Source: Raffaelea ambrosiae (lineage: Eukaryota; Ascomycota; Sordariomycetes; Ophiostomatales; Ophiostomataceae). From it: a DNA stretch of 64,000 bases. The translations under genes and the position numbers were made by a program. The number at the start of each line of letters is the position of its first letter. The first letter of the stretch is position 1. This document shows positions 55,178 through 64,000 of the stretch, in pieces. The notes under the pieces are model-generated. The model ran no database searches. It was not told where the DNA came from and saw only the letters and a program-made list of their open reading frames with translations. The stretch covers positions 3,919,234-3,983,233 of the forward strand of contig PCDI01000002.1 of assembly GCA_002778195.1 (NCBI GenBank). The letters are read 5' to 3'.

Positions 55178-57325
55178 TTACGCCAACAGGAGGACGGCAG
55201 CAGCAATAGCAGAGACACCAGCAAGGGTGGACATGCTGTGGCGGATAGCAGAGCCCTTCTTGACCTCGGTCGGGACGGAGGTCCCAGCCGGAGCACTGAC
55301 AGCCTCAGCAGTGACAGCAATCTCGATGCTGGTGACAGCCTCGATGCTGGTGACAGCCTCGATGCTGGTGGCAGCCTCGATGCTGGTGGCAGCCTCGGTG
55401 CTGGTAAGAGCAGCATTGGTGCTAGTGGCAGAGACACTAGCAGGCGAGGGGCTCTCCTCAACATCGTCCTCGTCGTCGTCATCCTCGAAGTCATCATCGG
55501 CGGCATCCAATTCCTCAGCGGTCTCCTCACGCTTCACTTTGCTCAACTGGCACGAGTGGTTCTCAGGGCAAGACGCGTGCTTGCCACCCTGGGGGCAAGT
55601 CTTGGGGGTGCACGGCCTGCACTCCTCCATCTCGCCGCAACTGGGAGGCTCTGGTGTCGGCCACTGGACTTCGGCGGTCTTCTTGGGCTTCGAGCAGGTC
55701 GTGCAAGTGGCCACGGGCTTCTGGGGGACCGCGCATCCCTCAACGCAGAGCCACTCGCCAGAGCAGATCTCGCAGTGGCGGTTGAGCCAAGGGTTGAGGT
55801 GACGCAGCTCGGCATTGGTCAGACCGAACTTGTTCTCGACGCGGTTGCAAGTGTCCTTGTTGCTGACCTTGTGCCACTTCTTGCAGGCACCGCAGCCCGA
55901 AACCGATGACTCGTTGTCTTGCTTAACGGCCGGGTCGGCAGTCTGGCAGTAGGGCTTCTTGCAGGGTGTGACAGTCTTGGTGGCCGTTGTCTTCGCCTTG
56001 GCAGTCTTGGTCTTGGTCCTGGTCTTGGTCTTGGTCTTAGTGCTCGTCTTGGTGTGCGTCCTGGTCGTGGTGGTCTTGGTCGTGATGGTGGGATTGCAGG
56101 TCGACGTGCAAGTCTTGGTGCAGACCGGGGTGCAGGTGGGCTTGCAAGAGGTGGGCTTGCAGGACTGCAAGGTGCAAGCCTTGGTCGTGCAGGTGGGATT
56201 GCAGGGCTTGCAGGTCGGGACACAAGTCGGGATGCAGGTCTGAGTGACAGTGGCAGTCGTGGTCTTGTGGCCGTGCTTGTGGCCGTGCTTGTGGCCGTGC
56301 TTCTTGTGGCCGTGCTTGTGGCCGTGATGCTTGTGGCCATGCTTGTGACCATGGTGCGAGTGGCCGTGGTGCGAGTGGTCATGGTGTGAGTGCTCGTGGT
56401 GCGAGTGCGAGTGCGAGTGCGAGTGCGAGTGATGGTGGGCATCAGCAGCCTCAGCAGCCTTGGCAGCCTCGAGCTCGGTGTCACGCTTCTCGATGGCCTG
56501 CACAGACGGGACGCACAGATCGTCGCCGGGGGCCAGCTCGCAGCTGCTGTCCAGCCACGGGTTCTCCATCTGGAGCTGCTCCAGGGTCAGGCCGCTGCGC
56601 TGGGCAATCTTCCAGCACGAGTCGCCAACCTTGACGCGGTACTTGCGGAGGCCATTGCGGCAGATCTGTATGAACTTCTTGGGCTTGGCTGTGGCCGTGG
56701 CCGACGTGCTGCAGCTGCTCGACGAAGACGTCACCGACGAGGAAGATACAGGCGAAGACACAGACGACGACACAGACGATGACACAGACGATGACGCAGA
56801 CGATGACGCAGACGAAGATTCAGACGAAGTTTCAGACAGAGAAACAGACGAAGATTCAGACGAGGACGACGGGGTGGCCGTCGTGGTAGTGGTGGTCGTC
56901 ATGTAGGTGGGGAAGTAGACGGTCGTGGTCTCGGTCCGCTCGAAGCACTTGGTCTCCGTGGTCGAGTGCAGAACGGTGGTGGTGCAGATCTGGACCACTG
57001 TGGTCGTGGTGGGCACAGACACCGACGACGAGGCTGTGGTCGTCGTGCAGGCAGCACAGAACCTAGTCAGAGTGGTGGTCGACGGAACCTCGGTAGCCTT
57101 GGTAGCCTTGGTAGCCTTGGGCTCGTCCTCATGGAAGTGGCCATGATGGTGTGTGAGGTGGTCGATCAGGCCCTCGATGCCATCATTCTGGTTTGGGAAC
57201 ATCTTGGAAAGTCTATGGCCAAGACGTGGGCTCTCCTTACCGATCCGATCATCGTCACCACGGATGAGCTCCTCGGCACGCGAGAAAGCCAGCGAGGCTG
57301 CCACAAGGAAGAGGGATGCCTTCAT
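55178..57325 (-). CDS. Secreted two-LysM, histidine-rich, GPI-anchored surface protein
   Basis: Intronless, 715 residues. It starts with a signal peptide (MKASLFLVAASLAFSRA). A Thr/Ser-rich region with paired cysteines and a Ser run spans about 80-210. LysM domain 1 is at about 225-272 (YRVKVGDSCWKIAQRSGLTL...NPWLDSSCELAPGDDLCVPS). A histidine-rich block of HSHSH, HHDH and repeated HGHKHGHK follows at about 295-355, then a Cys-rich TCxPTC array at about 360-410 and a Thr/Lys repeat. LysM domain 2 is at about 482-530 (KWHKVSNKDTCNRVENKFGL...NPWLNRHCEICSGEWLCVE). An acidic segment, a Thr/Ala/Ile repeat (about 638-668) and a hydrophobic C-terminus fit a GPI signal. LysM domains bind chitin or related glycans; the His block probably binds metal ions (inference). 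Fungal LysM effectors are usually small and soluble, so this looks like a cell-wall protein. Confidence 0.88.
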   Translation of the reverse strand: MKASLFLVAASLAFSRAEELIRGDDDRIGKESPRLGHRLSKMFPNQNDGIEGLIDHLTHHHGHFHEDEPKATKATKATEVPSTTTLTRFCAACTTTTASSSVSVPTTTTVVQICTTTVLHSTTETKCFERTETTTVYFPTYMTTTTTTTATPSSSSESSSVSLSETSSESSSASSSASSSVSSSVSSSVSSPVSSSSVTSSSSSCSTSATATAKPKKFIQICRNGLRKYRVKVGDSCWKIAQRSGLTLEQLQMENPWLDSSCELAPGDDLCVPSVQAIEKRDTELEAAKAAEAADAHHHSHSHSHSHSHHEHSHHDHSHHGHSHHGHKHGHKHHGHKHGHKKHGHKHGHKHGHKTTTATVTQTCIPTCVPTCKPCNPTCTTKACTLQSCKPTSCKPTCTPVCTKTCTSTCNPTITTKTTTTRTHTKTSTKTKTKTRTKTKTAKAKTTATKTVTPCKKPYCQTADPAVKQDNESSVSGCGACKKWHKVSNKDTCNRVENKFGLTNAELRHLNPWLNRHCEICSGEWLCVEGCAVPQKPVATCTTCSKPKKTAEVQWPTPEPPSCGEMEECRPCTPKTCPQGGKHASCPENHSCQLSKVKREETAEELDAADDDFEDDDDEDDVEESPSPASVSATSTNAALTSTEAATSIEAATSIEAVTSIEAVTSIEIAVTAEAVSAPAGTSVPTEVKKGSAIRHSMSTLAGVSAIAAAVLLLA
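55320..55412 (-). repeat. 18-bp tandem repeat coding TSIEA(V/A) in the LysM gene stalk
   Basis: Five imperfect copies of an 18-base unit (tcgatgctggtgacagcc on the + strand) code the Thr/Ser/Ile/Glu/Ala repeats just before the GPI signal. Confidence 0.85.
56258..56442 (-). repeat. Histidine-coding tandem repeats (HGHK / HSH) in the LysM gene
   Basis: Degenerate 12-nt units (ggccgtgcttgt on the + strand) repeat about eight times at 56265-56350, followed by 6-nt gcgagt units coding HS at 56400-56430. Copy number should vary between strains. Confidence 0.85.
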
Positions 57326-58602
57326 GATGTCTTGGGAGAAGCCCTACGTCCTTGTGAAGGAGATAGGAACAGAAGAATAGGGAAAGGGGGGCAACGGCAA
57401 TAATGATGATGGGTAAAGCTGATGAAAGACAGCAAATGAAGGAGATGGAGGTGATGCAGAAGAGAAGAAGAAAGGAGAAGAAAAGAAAAGGGGGGAAGAC
57501 AGAAAAGGGGTCTGCTGTCGTTGTCTAAATACGTGTTCTCAGCAATCTAGGAACCAAGGCCCTTTGCTTCATTGAGAAGGAATTACGGACGTGTCGTGAC
57601 TGCCGTTGCTGCGTCTTACATGTTGGCACCGGCGGCTGCTTGGTGCTGGGCTAGGAAGGCGCGCCCGCCAGAAATGTCTGGCTAGAAGGCATAGAAGCAG
57701 TCCAGTTGGCGAGTTGGCAGACGATCGAAGACGAGGCAGGAGCATCTGGCTTCATACCGGGAAGGAGCTTGACGGTCACTGGGGTCAGAATGAGGAAGGA
57801 GCACTCGCATCCGGAAACAAAAACGCACCAGAATCGCCCCTAACCTTAGCATGAGACGGACTTGCTTGCAGACTTTGTCTGGGCAACAGCCGTGGCCACG
57901 TCAGGAAAGAACATCCGTGACACATCCTATTAGAGACAGTCCTGGAAGGTGCACCTTGGTGAGACCTCGGAAGTTGGCAAGAACAGCCCAAAACTCGCAA
58001 TGCTGTCAGCAGCGACAAAGGCAAGCAAGCCAAGTCGAAGAAGCCAGGCAGTAAGCAAGCACACGAGCAACAGGCAGAAGGAGGGCAGGCCAGAAAGGCA
58101 GGCAAGAAAGACCAGCAGAGAGTTCGAGCAAGGCAAGCAGGGAGCCCAAGAAAAGCAAGCAAACAATCAAGTCGGGCAAACAAGCAACAGAACATGTGAA
58201 AGGAGAGATGGACGAGCACAAGGCTCAGTCACATTGCTTCACTCACGAGAGGCTATCCGTCTTTTTCCTGTCAATGGTTGACCACGCCCACCCAACACTG
58301 GCACGCTTGGCAACCTGCCACCACTGGTCTTTCTTTATTCGTTTACTTTTTAATCTTTTGGTCTTTTGGTCTTTTTCGTTTTCGCAACTTTTTGTCTTCG
58401 CCTTGTTCTTTCCTTGTCTCCGTAACCATCTCGCTGGACTCCCAATGGCATGACTAGAACCCGTCCACAATGTCCAAACGCCCATCCTTTTTGCATCAAC
58501 AGCCCAGAAGAAACAGCAAAAAGAAATAAAAAAATACAGAAGCACACGCACTCAAGCAGTCGGTTTTAGTACAGTCTCCAGCAAGCCGTCGCAGCGGTTC
58601 CG
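57326..58602. other. Promoter of the LysM gene and 3' region of Orm1
   Basis: 1.3 kb, no gene recognised. Positions about 58015-58190 are built of many GCAAG/CAGGC words with no fixed unit, giving an AAGCAAGC-rich strand. T-rich DNA at 58330-58400 fits an untranslated region. Confidence 0.4.
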
Positions 58603-59584
58603 CTATTCGTCAGGCACCCCAGAGAATAAGCCAACGCGCATCCGATGGCTCTGTGAGGTTTAATTTATGTCAGAAACGGTGATAATGGCTACATTGGCAA
58701 ACAGCGTTTTGGGGGGGGGGGGGGGGGGATAGGACAAGGGGGGAAAAGACGTTGCAACGCCTACTAAGAGCGATGCACCAACGTCCAAGACTAATGCCAT
58801 GGAAGAAAAGGGGAGGCAATAGGGTAAAAACCAGGAAAAAAAAAGCGCAAGAAACGTTGCAGAACGTTGAAAGCACTCACATAGGGAAGCTTCGGAATGA
58901 CCACGCCCAGAACAGCCAGGAAATTGATGGTGAAGTAGGTCAGGTCGTAGTGCGTGTAATGGGTGCTGAGCAGAAACAGGACGATGGGCACGCTTAGCAG
59001 AAATTTCTTGGCTGGCGTATACTGTGCGCCGTCGTCGATCTGCTCCCACATGTTGAGGTTGTCGTAGGCACCGGCGTTGAATTCGAAGGGTATGCCCCGG
59101 ACCCAGTGGAACATGATGTAAGAGCCAAACATGTACGTGATGTTGGTCAAAGTCCACGATGTCTCCTGCGATACGCCCGGCACTATGTCGTACAGAATCT
59201 TCAGGAGCACAATGAGAACAATATGCACCATCCAAGCACCTGTATGCATAGAGAACCGTTAGCTTGTGTCTCGGTAACAGAAAAAATGTCCGTTTTCTTG
59301 TCATATCCCTTGACACATTTTTCTTTGCTTATTTTTTCTCTGGATTCTGCCCTTTTTGTCTTTTTCTTGGAAATATCGGCCTACCAGCGTTCACCCGCAG
59401 TGCTCAAAGGAATATGCAAGAGGATGGCTGGTTTTCGGCACTCACCTTTGGCATTGACCCAATTGGCATTCCCATTGGGGAGCGCAGACTGGTCGCTGAG
59501 CTGCTCGAGCGGCTCAAGCGGCTCATGGTAAACCTGGAGGATGCTGCTAGACCGCCTCCTCCGGTTGGTTTTTGTGTCTGCCAT
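58603..59584 (-). CDS. ORMDL-family regulator of sphingolipid synthesis (Orm1/Orm2)
   Basis: Three exons, complement(59446..59584), (58881..59239) and (58603..58650), give 181 residues; introns are 206 and 230 nt. Orm proteins sit in the ER membrane, bind serine palmitoyltransferase and restrain it. The family core is nearly intact: WVNAKGAWMVHI, GVSQETSWTLTNITYMFGSYIMFHWVRGIPFEFNAGAYDNLNMWEQID, QYTPAKKFLLSVPIVLFLLSTHYTHYDLTYF and VVIPKLP, with the last exon supplying SHRMRVGLFSGVPDE. The N-terminus has RRRRSSS, matching the place where yeast Orm1/2 are phosphorylated by Ypk1 to release inhibition. Exon 3 is only 48 nt, and the intron before it contains an 18-G run. It is divergent from the zinc-knuckle gene. 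Confidence 0.95.
58711..58728 (+). repeat. Poly-G tract (18) within the last Orm1 intron
   Basis: Eighteen G residues on the + strand; the transcribed pre-mRNA therefore carries poly-C, next to the polypyrimidine region of the intron. Confidence 0.9.
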
Positions 59585-60722
59585 ACCGGCGTTGTTACCG
59601 GCTGTCGTGGAGTTTCCCCCGCGACACAGCGGACGGGTGCCCGCGTCGTAGGAGACGGTACGGGGGAGGAAAATTGGAGAAGACAGCTTGGCGGTATTGG
59701 CGGGAGACCCTTTCTTCACAGTGTTCTGTGGTGGATGGCTTTTGGAGGGGGGGGGGGGAGGAAAATGCGTCAGATCGGGGATCGGAGGCAAAATCAAAAT
59801 TGCCGGTCAGAGAGTTTAGGCAACAGTCTGATGGCAGACGAAGCAGGCGAGAGACGAGCAACGGCTCAGGGATGAATTGCAGGTGGCCAGAAGATGACCA
59901 GCGAGTGACGGAAAAGTCTGGTATTGGCAGTTGTCAGTTGCTGCGGCCGCACGGAATAACGCACGAAAGAAGCAGTCCAGCAAGGAGGTGGCGGCCTGGC
60001 GAGTTTGTTGGGTCGCAGTCCGATGTTGGGCCAGGCTATAGTTACGGAGAGAGGATAGTAGGCTGCACCTGGCAACAATGCTTATTATAAAAAACAAAAT
60101 ATTGAGTAGGGGAACAGAAGACAGCAGGCGTTGTTCGGTCTCCGGTGTTGAGGAGTTTTTGTCGATGGGAAAGTTAGGAGAAGAATTGGGGATCAGGGAT
60201 GCCTTGGAGGCAGCAGAGAAGGTGGAGGACGACGTGTGCACTGCCTCGTCGGTTTGATTACATACACGTGATATCACGTGTTGTCTGAGTACCCCACACG
60301 GAGCTGTCCCGAACAGTGCCCAGCAGGCGGGGAACGGCAGCTCTCTGCTGTTTTAGCAAATGCTGTGCGACATCATCGTTTGGGGTCGGCCTCAGCAAGA
60401 CTCTGGGCTGCGCTGGGCATGAGCTTGTCTTGAACTGCACGTTTGCTTCGTTTGGGTTTCATGCATGATGTGATTTTTTATTTATCATATCTGCATTTAA
60501 GACTTTTTCTACCAAAAAAAAAACCTTTCTTGCCTTGCAATGGCTGAGTTGACTCTGAATTGAATGCCTGTTGTCGTTTGAAGTGTCAAAAACGGAAGCC
60601 GCAGGAAAATTTCGGTGAAATCAAAACAAAACAAAACAAAACAAAACAGAGAATCAACCGGGGAAAACCCCGCCATTTCATGAACATCTTTAGTGGAATC
60701 GCGAGGCACTAAGAAGGCTCCC
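59585..60722. promoter_or_regulatory. Divergent region between Orm1 and the zinc-knuckle gene
   Basis: 1.1 kb. It includes a G-run at about 59748-59758, an 18-bp E-box palindrome at 60264-60281 (listed separately) and an AAAAC array at about 60625-60648 in the presumed leader of the zinc-knuckle gene. No gene recognised. Confidence 0.5.
60264..60281. promoter_or_regulatory. Perfect 18-bp palindrome with two E-boxes (acacgtgatatcacgtgt)
   Basis: Both halves read ATCACGTG from the centre outwards, fitting the RTCACRTG site of the bHLH factor Cbf1/CPF1 and the general CACGTG E-box. It lies about 680 bases upstream of Orm1 and 440 upstream of the zinc-knuckle gene. The sequence is certain; factor binding is inferred. 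Confidence 0.6.
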
Positions 60723-61955
60723 ATGGGTGACTTTGAAGGGCAGACGTACTTCCGTGGCAGTGCCTCGTGGGCACAAGGATACGCCAATGAGCTCCAGAGA
60801 TTTGGGCTGTTCTGGCAGCTGGTCGAGATCTCCGTGCCGGCAAATCCCAACTCCAATGGCGACCTTCATGAGAGCCATTTTGTGGAATGGTGCCGACGGT
60901 TCATCGGCGTGAACCCCCACGGCAAGCCGAAACTGAGAGAGCGCAGTCGCCTCCCTTTGCTCCTGGAAGCCTTCCGCAAAGCCATCACTGAGCATCCCGA
61001 CGCGCACTGGGGAGACCGACTACTGAAGCGAAAATACGAAGAGCTTGCCCGTCGCATCGAGAGCACGTCTAAATGGACCGAGAACATAGCTGTCCAGCTG
61101 GGCCTGCTCCCGCCCGAATCCGGAACGGCGGGCAGCATCGGCAAGAACGCAGAAGGCGACAAGAAGGATGAACCAAAGATCTGGTGCTATCGCGGAGTCG
61201 ATCCTGCCACCTGCCGCAAAGTCCAGAGCCTGCCAATTTCTTGCTACTGGTGCGGCGAAGAAGGCCATTATGGTGGCGACTGCCCTTTTAACCCACGAGA
61301 ACGCCGGCCGGACGATGTATGGACGATGCGGCACGCCAAGTTCTTCATCGACACCACGAGCAGCGAGTTGTGTATTGAGGCACAGGCCAAGCCAGTCGAC
61401 CGCGATGCCTTGCGCGAGGAAGTTCGACAAGAAATGCTAGCAGAAGCTTTGGAGCAGGAACGACTGGCCATACAGGAGTCCAAGGCACGTTCGAAAGCGC
61501 CGAAACCCGACCGCCACTCTACGGGCGAAGCGGCAAAGGATCCCAATCTCCATCCACACGACGACAAGCAAAAGGGGAAGCAGGTTCAACGACAGAAGAG
61601 TGGGCCGAACAGTAGCGACCCTCCGGGTCCCCAGACCGGACGAAAGCAAAGCAAGAGCATGAGCCGAAGGGAAGCCAAAACCAAGGCCGCACAGAACAGA
61701 GGCGGTGGCAAGAAGAAGAACAGAAAGTGCAACAAAAACAAGCGAAACGCTGATCAGCGCGACCAGTCCGATCAGCCCAACAAGCAATCCAACACATTCA
61801 GCCAGCGAGGGCGGGCAGCAGCCGGCAAAGGTCCTGCAAACAGCAGCGGACAACAGCTACGGGCACAGGAAACAGCGGGTCAGCAAGGTGCAGCAAGCTC
61901 GACACCTCACTCAACGGCAGGCACCGGACCGAAAACAGCGGGGAACGTATGGTAA
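60723..61955 (+). CDS. CCHC zinc-knuckle protein with basic disordered tail
   Basis: Intronless, 410 residues. The N-terminal ~150 residues are soluble and mixed alpha-helical (SASWAQGYANELQRFGLFWQ, then HFVEWCRRFIGVN), followed by a single CCHC knuckle at about residues 174-187: CYWCGEEGHYGGDC, i.e. C-X2-C-X4-H-X4-C. Next comes a helical segment rich in Glu/Gln/Arg, and from about residue 260 a strongly basic Lys/Gln/Ser tail (TGRKQSKSMSRREAKTKAAQ). Zinc knuckles of this kind bind RNA or single-stranded nucleic acid. Air1/2 of the TRAMP complex have five knuckles, so this is not an orthologue. The ATG at 60723 is used because the frame extends upstream only through a GTG. Exact role unknown. 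Confidence 0.75.
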   Translation: MGDFEGQTYFRGSASWAQGYANELQRFGLFWQLVEISVPANPNSNGDLHESHFVEWCRRFIGVNPHGKPKLRERSRLPLLLEAFRKAITEHPDAHWGDRLLKRKYEELARRIESTSKWTENIAVQLGLLPPESGTAGSIGKNAEGDKKDEPKIWCYRGVDPATCRKVQSLPISCYWCGEEGHYGGDCPFNPRERRPDDVWTMRHAKFFIDTTSSELCIEAQAKPVDRDALREEVRQEMLAEALEQERLAIQESKARSKAPKPDRHSTGEAAKDPNLHPHDDKQKGKQVQRQKSGPNSSDPPGPQTGRKQSKSMSRREAKTKAAQNRGGGKKKNRKCNKNKRNADQRDQSDQPNKQSNTFSQRGRAAAGKGPANSSGQQLRAQETAGQQGAASSTPHSTAGTGPKTAGNVW

Positions 61956-64000
61956 CGAACGGTAGGAAACACGCGGCCGGAAGGGTTCGTTCGCGCCCAC
62001 TCTCACGAACCACGAGATAAAAGCATGGCATATTATTACGGCATTGGGCTTAGGCATGGTTCACCTAGTTTGCATGGTTTGCGCTCCTTTTTTTTTTTTT
62101 TTTTTTTCCTCTCTTTACCGTCTATTTAGCGATTGCCAAGAAAAGGTCGTGGTAAGCGCAAAAACGGAGACACGGACAGAATACGGTACCGAGACCCACC
62201 GGACACCCAAGAGAAGACAGAAATTGATTTCAAACTGTTTTATTCCTTGCGCATGTGCTGCTCCGCCACAAGTGCGAGGTCGATGTCGGTGTGGCATACA
62301 ATATGCAGTGGCTATCACGTCGCGGTGGCGTTCTCGCGAGTGGCGCGCAGTGGCGGTGCGCCTCGCCAATAGTCGCGATGGTGTAAGGCGCGCGTTACGA
62401 GTCAGATTCGTGTACATAGTCAAGATGGCCAGCCACAGCACGTAGAAGAAGAAAATGCGCTATTTTTTCCAACGCAAACAGCGGCCTCCTTCGTTTTGCC
62501 CCCTCGGCAGAGGAAGAAGCAAGCACGCATTCTTTGCCGTTTCGGAGAGAATCACATCGGAGTGAGGCTCTGGCTGCTTTTGCTGCCGTCGTCGACCTGT
62601 TTCAGTCGTGTCTCCATTCATGAGGCCAATGGCCAAACAAGAAGCAACGCCTATCTCGATATCCAATGGAACATGGGCCACCAGCTGAAGACACCATTCT
62701 CTGCGACTGTGATGACGAAAAGCCTGGCTTCGTAGGCTCTTGTTTTGCCATGGTAAGAAGCCACGATCTTTTGGAGAGGCTGCCGCACAACATGATGTTT
62801 CATCTTTTCCGAAACAAAAAAAGGGGGCCCAGGAAGAGGCCAAGCAGCTTCCATCGATTTCTCGAAAGAACCGAGGCCAGAGCATCCCAGCAGGAGCCAT
62901 CTGCCGGAGCAGGTCTCCCGTCAGGCCACACGGCAGTTAGTGGGTGGCTGACAAGGGAAGCCCCATCTGGGCCCAGAGCTTTGTTTTGCGTGCACCGTAT
63001 GCGTGCTTGTGCGGGCAGAATGGTCAATGGCTCTCAATCACACCCGACCTGTCTCCCTCAAAGGGATTGGGCCAGCGTCCTTCACTCGGGCCAGGAGTCG
63101 GTTTCGTCTGTTTGGATCTCTGGACGAACAGAAAGTCTTCCGAAAAGTCTTCCCCGCAAAAGCAACAACGAGTCTGGCTCTGTGCCTTGCATTCGAGCTG
63201 CTCGTCGGGCACAAACGGGTCCTTCGGCTCCCGTTTCCAGAGTGTCTCTGCAGCAGTCTCCTTACAAGTGAGCTGTTTGCTGCTTGTCGATGTCGGCAGC
63301 TGTGCGGTGCCAGCAGAGCGCTTGTTTCGAGAGCCCGCGCCCTCTCAGGATTAGGTTTTAGAGTGCAGTAGAGCTGGGCGCCTTGCAGGTGCGAAAGTGG
63401 CACGCTAAAAAGCAAGGACCGCGCCGCGTCTACGTGTCAGTTTCCCGTCAATTTGGTGTAAGTGGTGCAGCAGCCAATGGGGCACCCGGGCGCCCCTCCT
63501 TGCAGGCCTGGATGCAGTAGCCTGCAGCCTCTGCCCCTCCGCCGCCCAGCCTCTCGTTTATCGACAGCGAACCGATTCATGGCACCCCTGCTGTGCTGCT
63601 GCACCGTTGCTGCACGGCCGCTACTCGTACGTGCGATGGAATGGCCGTTGCGACCTTGGGTGTAAGCTTGAATGGTGGTTGCAGGAAGGAGGAGAAGAAC
63701 AAACTAGTTAGTTGACTACTATACTGGTTAGTTGGCTAAAGGCTGTCGGAAACGGTTGCCTGACTTTCCAGTCAGGATCGATGAAACGGGCACCATTGCG
63801 ACTGGAGTTGCCGTTGCGTTTTCCCGTCGGGTCCTTTGCGCAGTCACAATGCCAAGAAAAAGGGAAAAAGACGTCAGGCAAACGTTGGACCAACCGTTGG
63901 CGTCTCGATTGAAGATCGACAATGTGACGAGCTGTGATGGAGATGGGAGACAGCCCACGAAGCAAGCCAGCAGAGGGGAGTGGCAAGACAGAATGGCAGG
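61956..64000. other. Terminal 2 kb without a supported gene
   Basis: It begins with the zinc-knuckle 3' region and a 20-base T-tract at about 62088-62107. ORFs of 100-200 codons at 62460-62900 (-) and 62666-63271 (+) overlap each other and show no domain, signal or splice pattern. Near 63700-63735 there is a ctagttagttgac-type repeat word like those near 1795 and 28040. A gene starting beyond 64000 may have its promoter here. Confidence 0.4.

Noticed and set aside
60693..60722. Ten-codon upstream extension of the zinc-knuckle protein
   Set aside because: It begins with GTG; the first ATG at 60723 is preferred.
62666..63271. 201-codon + strand ORF near the right end
   Set aside because: Overlaps other equally long ORFs, with no recognisable family or conserved start context.

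Overview
This is nuclear DNA from a filamentous ascomycete (Pezizomycotina, most likely Sordariomycetes). The evidence is short GT-AG introns with CTAAC-type branch sites, a Zn2Cys6 regulator, Dal5-type and sugar-type MFS carriers, a LysM/GPI surface protein, and fungal versions of SNF1, eIF2-beta, Mim2, AIM24 and Orm1. GC content is high, and simple repeats and homopolymers are unusually dense (a 36-G run, CGA, CA, GT/GA, CAG and GGC arrays). This reminds me of Ophiostomatales such as Sporothrix, but I hold the order-level guess with low confidence. I see no rRNA or tRNA gene, CRISPR array or intact transposon. Exon borders below were worked out by hand from splice motifs and reading phase; every multi-exon model given closes in frame.

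Layout. 1-8.4 kb: the 5' part of SNF1 kinase (-), a PXA-PX-Nexin_C sorting nexin (+) and an FAD-dependent oxidoreductase (-). 9.2-15 kb: eIF2-beta (-), divergent from a Mim2-like protein (+), then a MARVEL/Nce102-like tetraspan protein (+). 16.6-27.5 kb: a D-2-hydroxyacid dehydrogenase (+), a large Zn2Cys6 factor (-), a class II aldolase-fold protein with altered phosphate-site residues (-) and an 11-exon sugar transporter (-). These four could form a small carbohydrate-use cluster (inference). 29.7-31.8 kb: a tandem pair of small genes that both begin MGNCF, share a first-intron position and a promoter block, and flank a broken protein-kinase 3' end. 32.5-37.3 kb: a PNGase A-like amidase (-) and a DUF1279/FAM210-like mitochondrial protein (-). 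38.6-43.3 kb: an AIM24-family protein with a 24-nt exon (+) and a long disordered ORF interrupted by one in-frame stop (+). 45.5-54.2 kb: a Dal5-type MFS carrier (+) and an APC amino-acid/GABA-type permease (+), separated by about 4 kb of repeat-rich spacer. 55.2-62 kb: a two-LysM, histidine-rich, GPI-anchored surface protein (-), Orm1/ORMDL (-) and a CCHC zinc-knuckle protein (+). The last 2 kb shows no gene I can support.

Most genes are housekeeping or transport functions with no shared pathway. The points most worth following are the possible sugar cluster with its unusual aldolase, the MGNCF gene pair, the histidine-rich LysM protein, the in-frame stop at 42,644, two very small exons (10 and 24 nt), and an 18-bp E-box palindrome between Orm1 and the zinc-knuckle gene.
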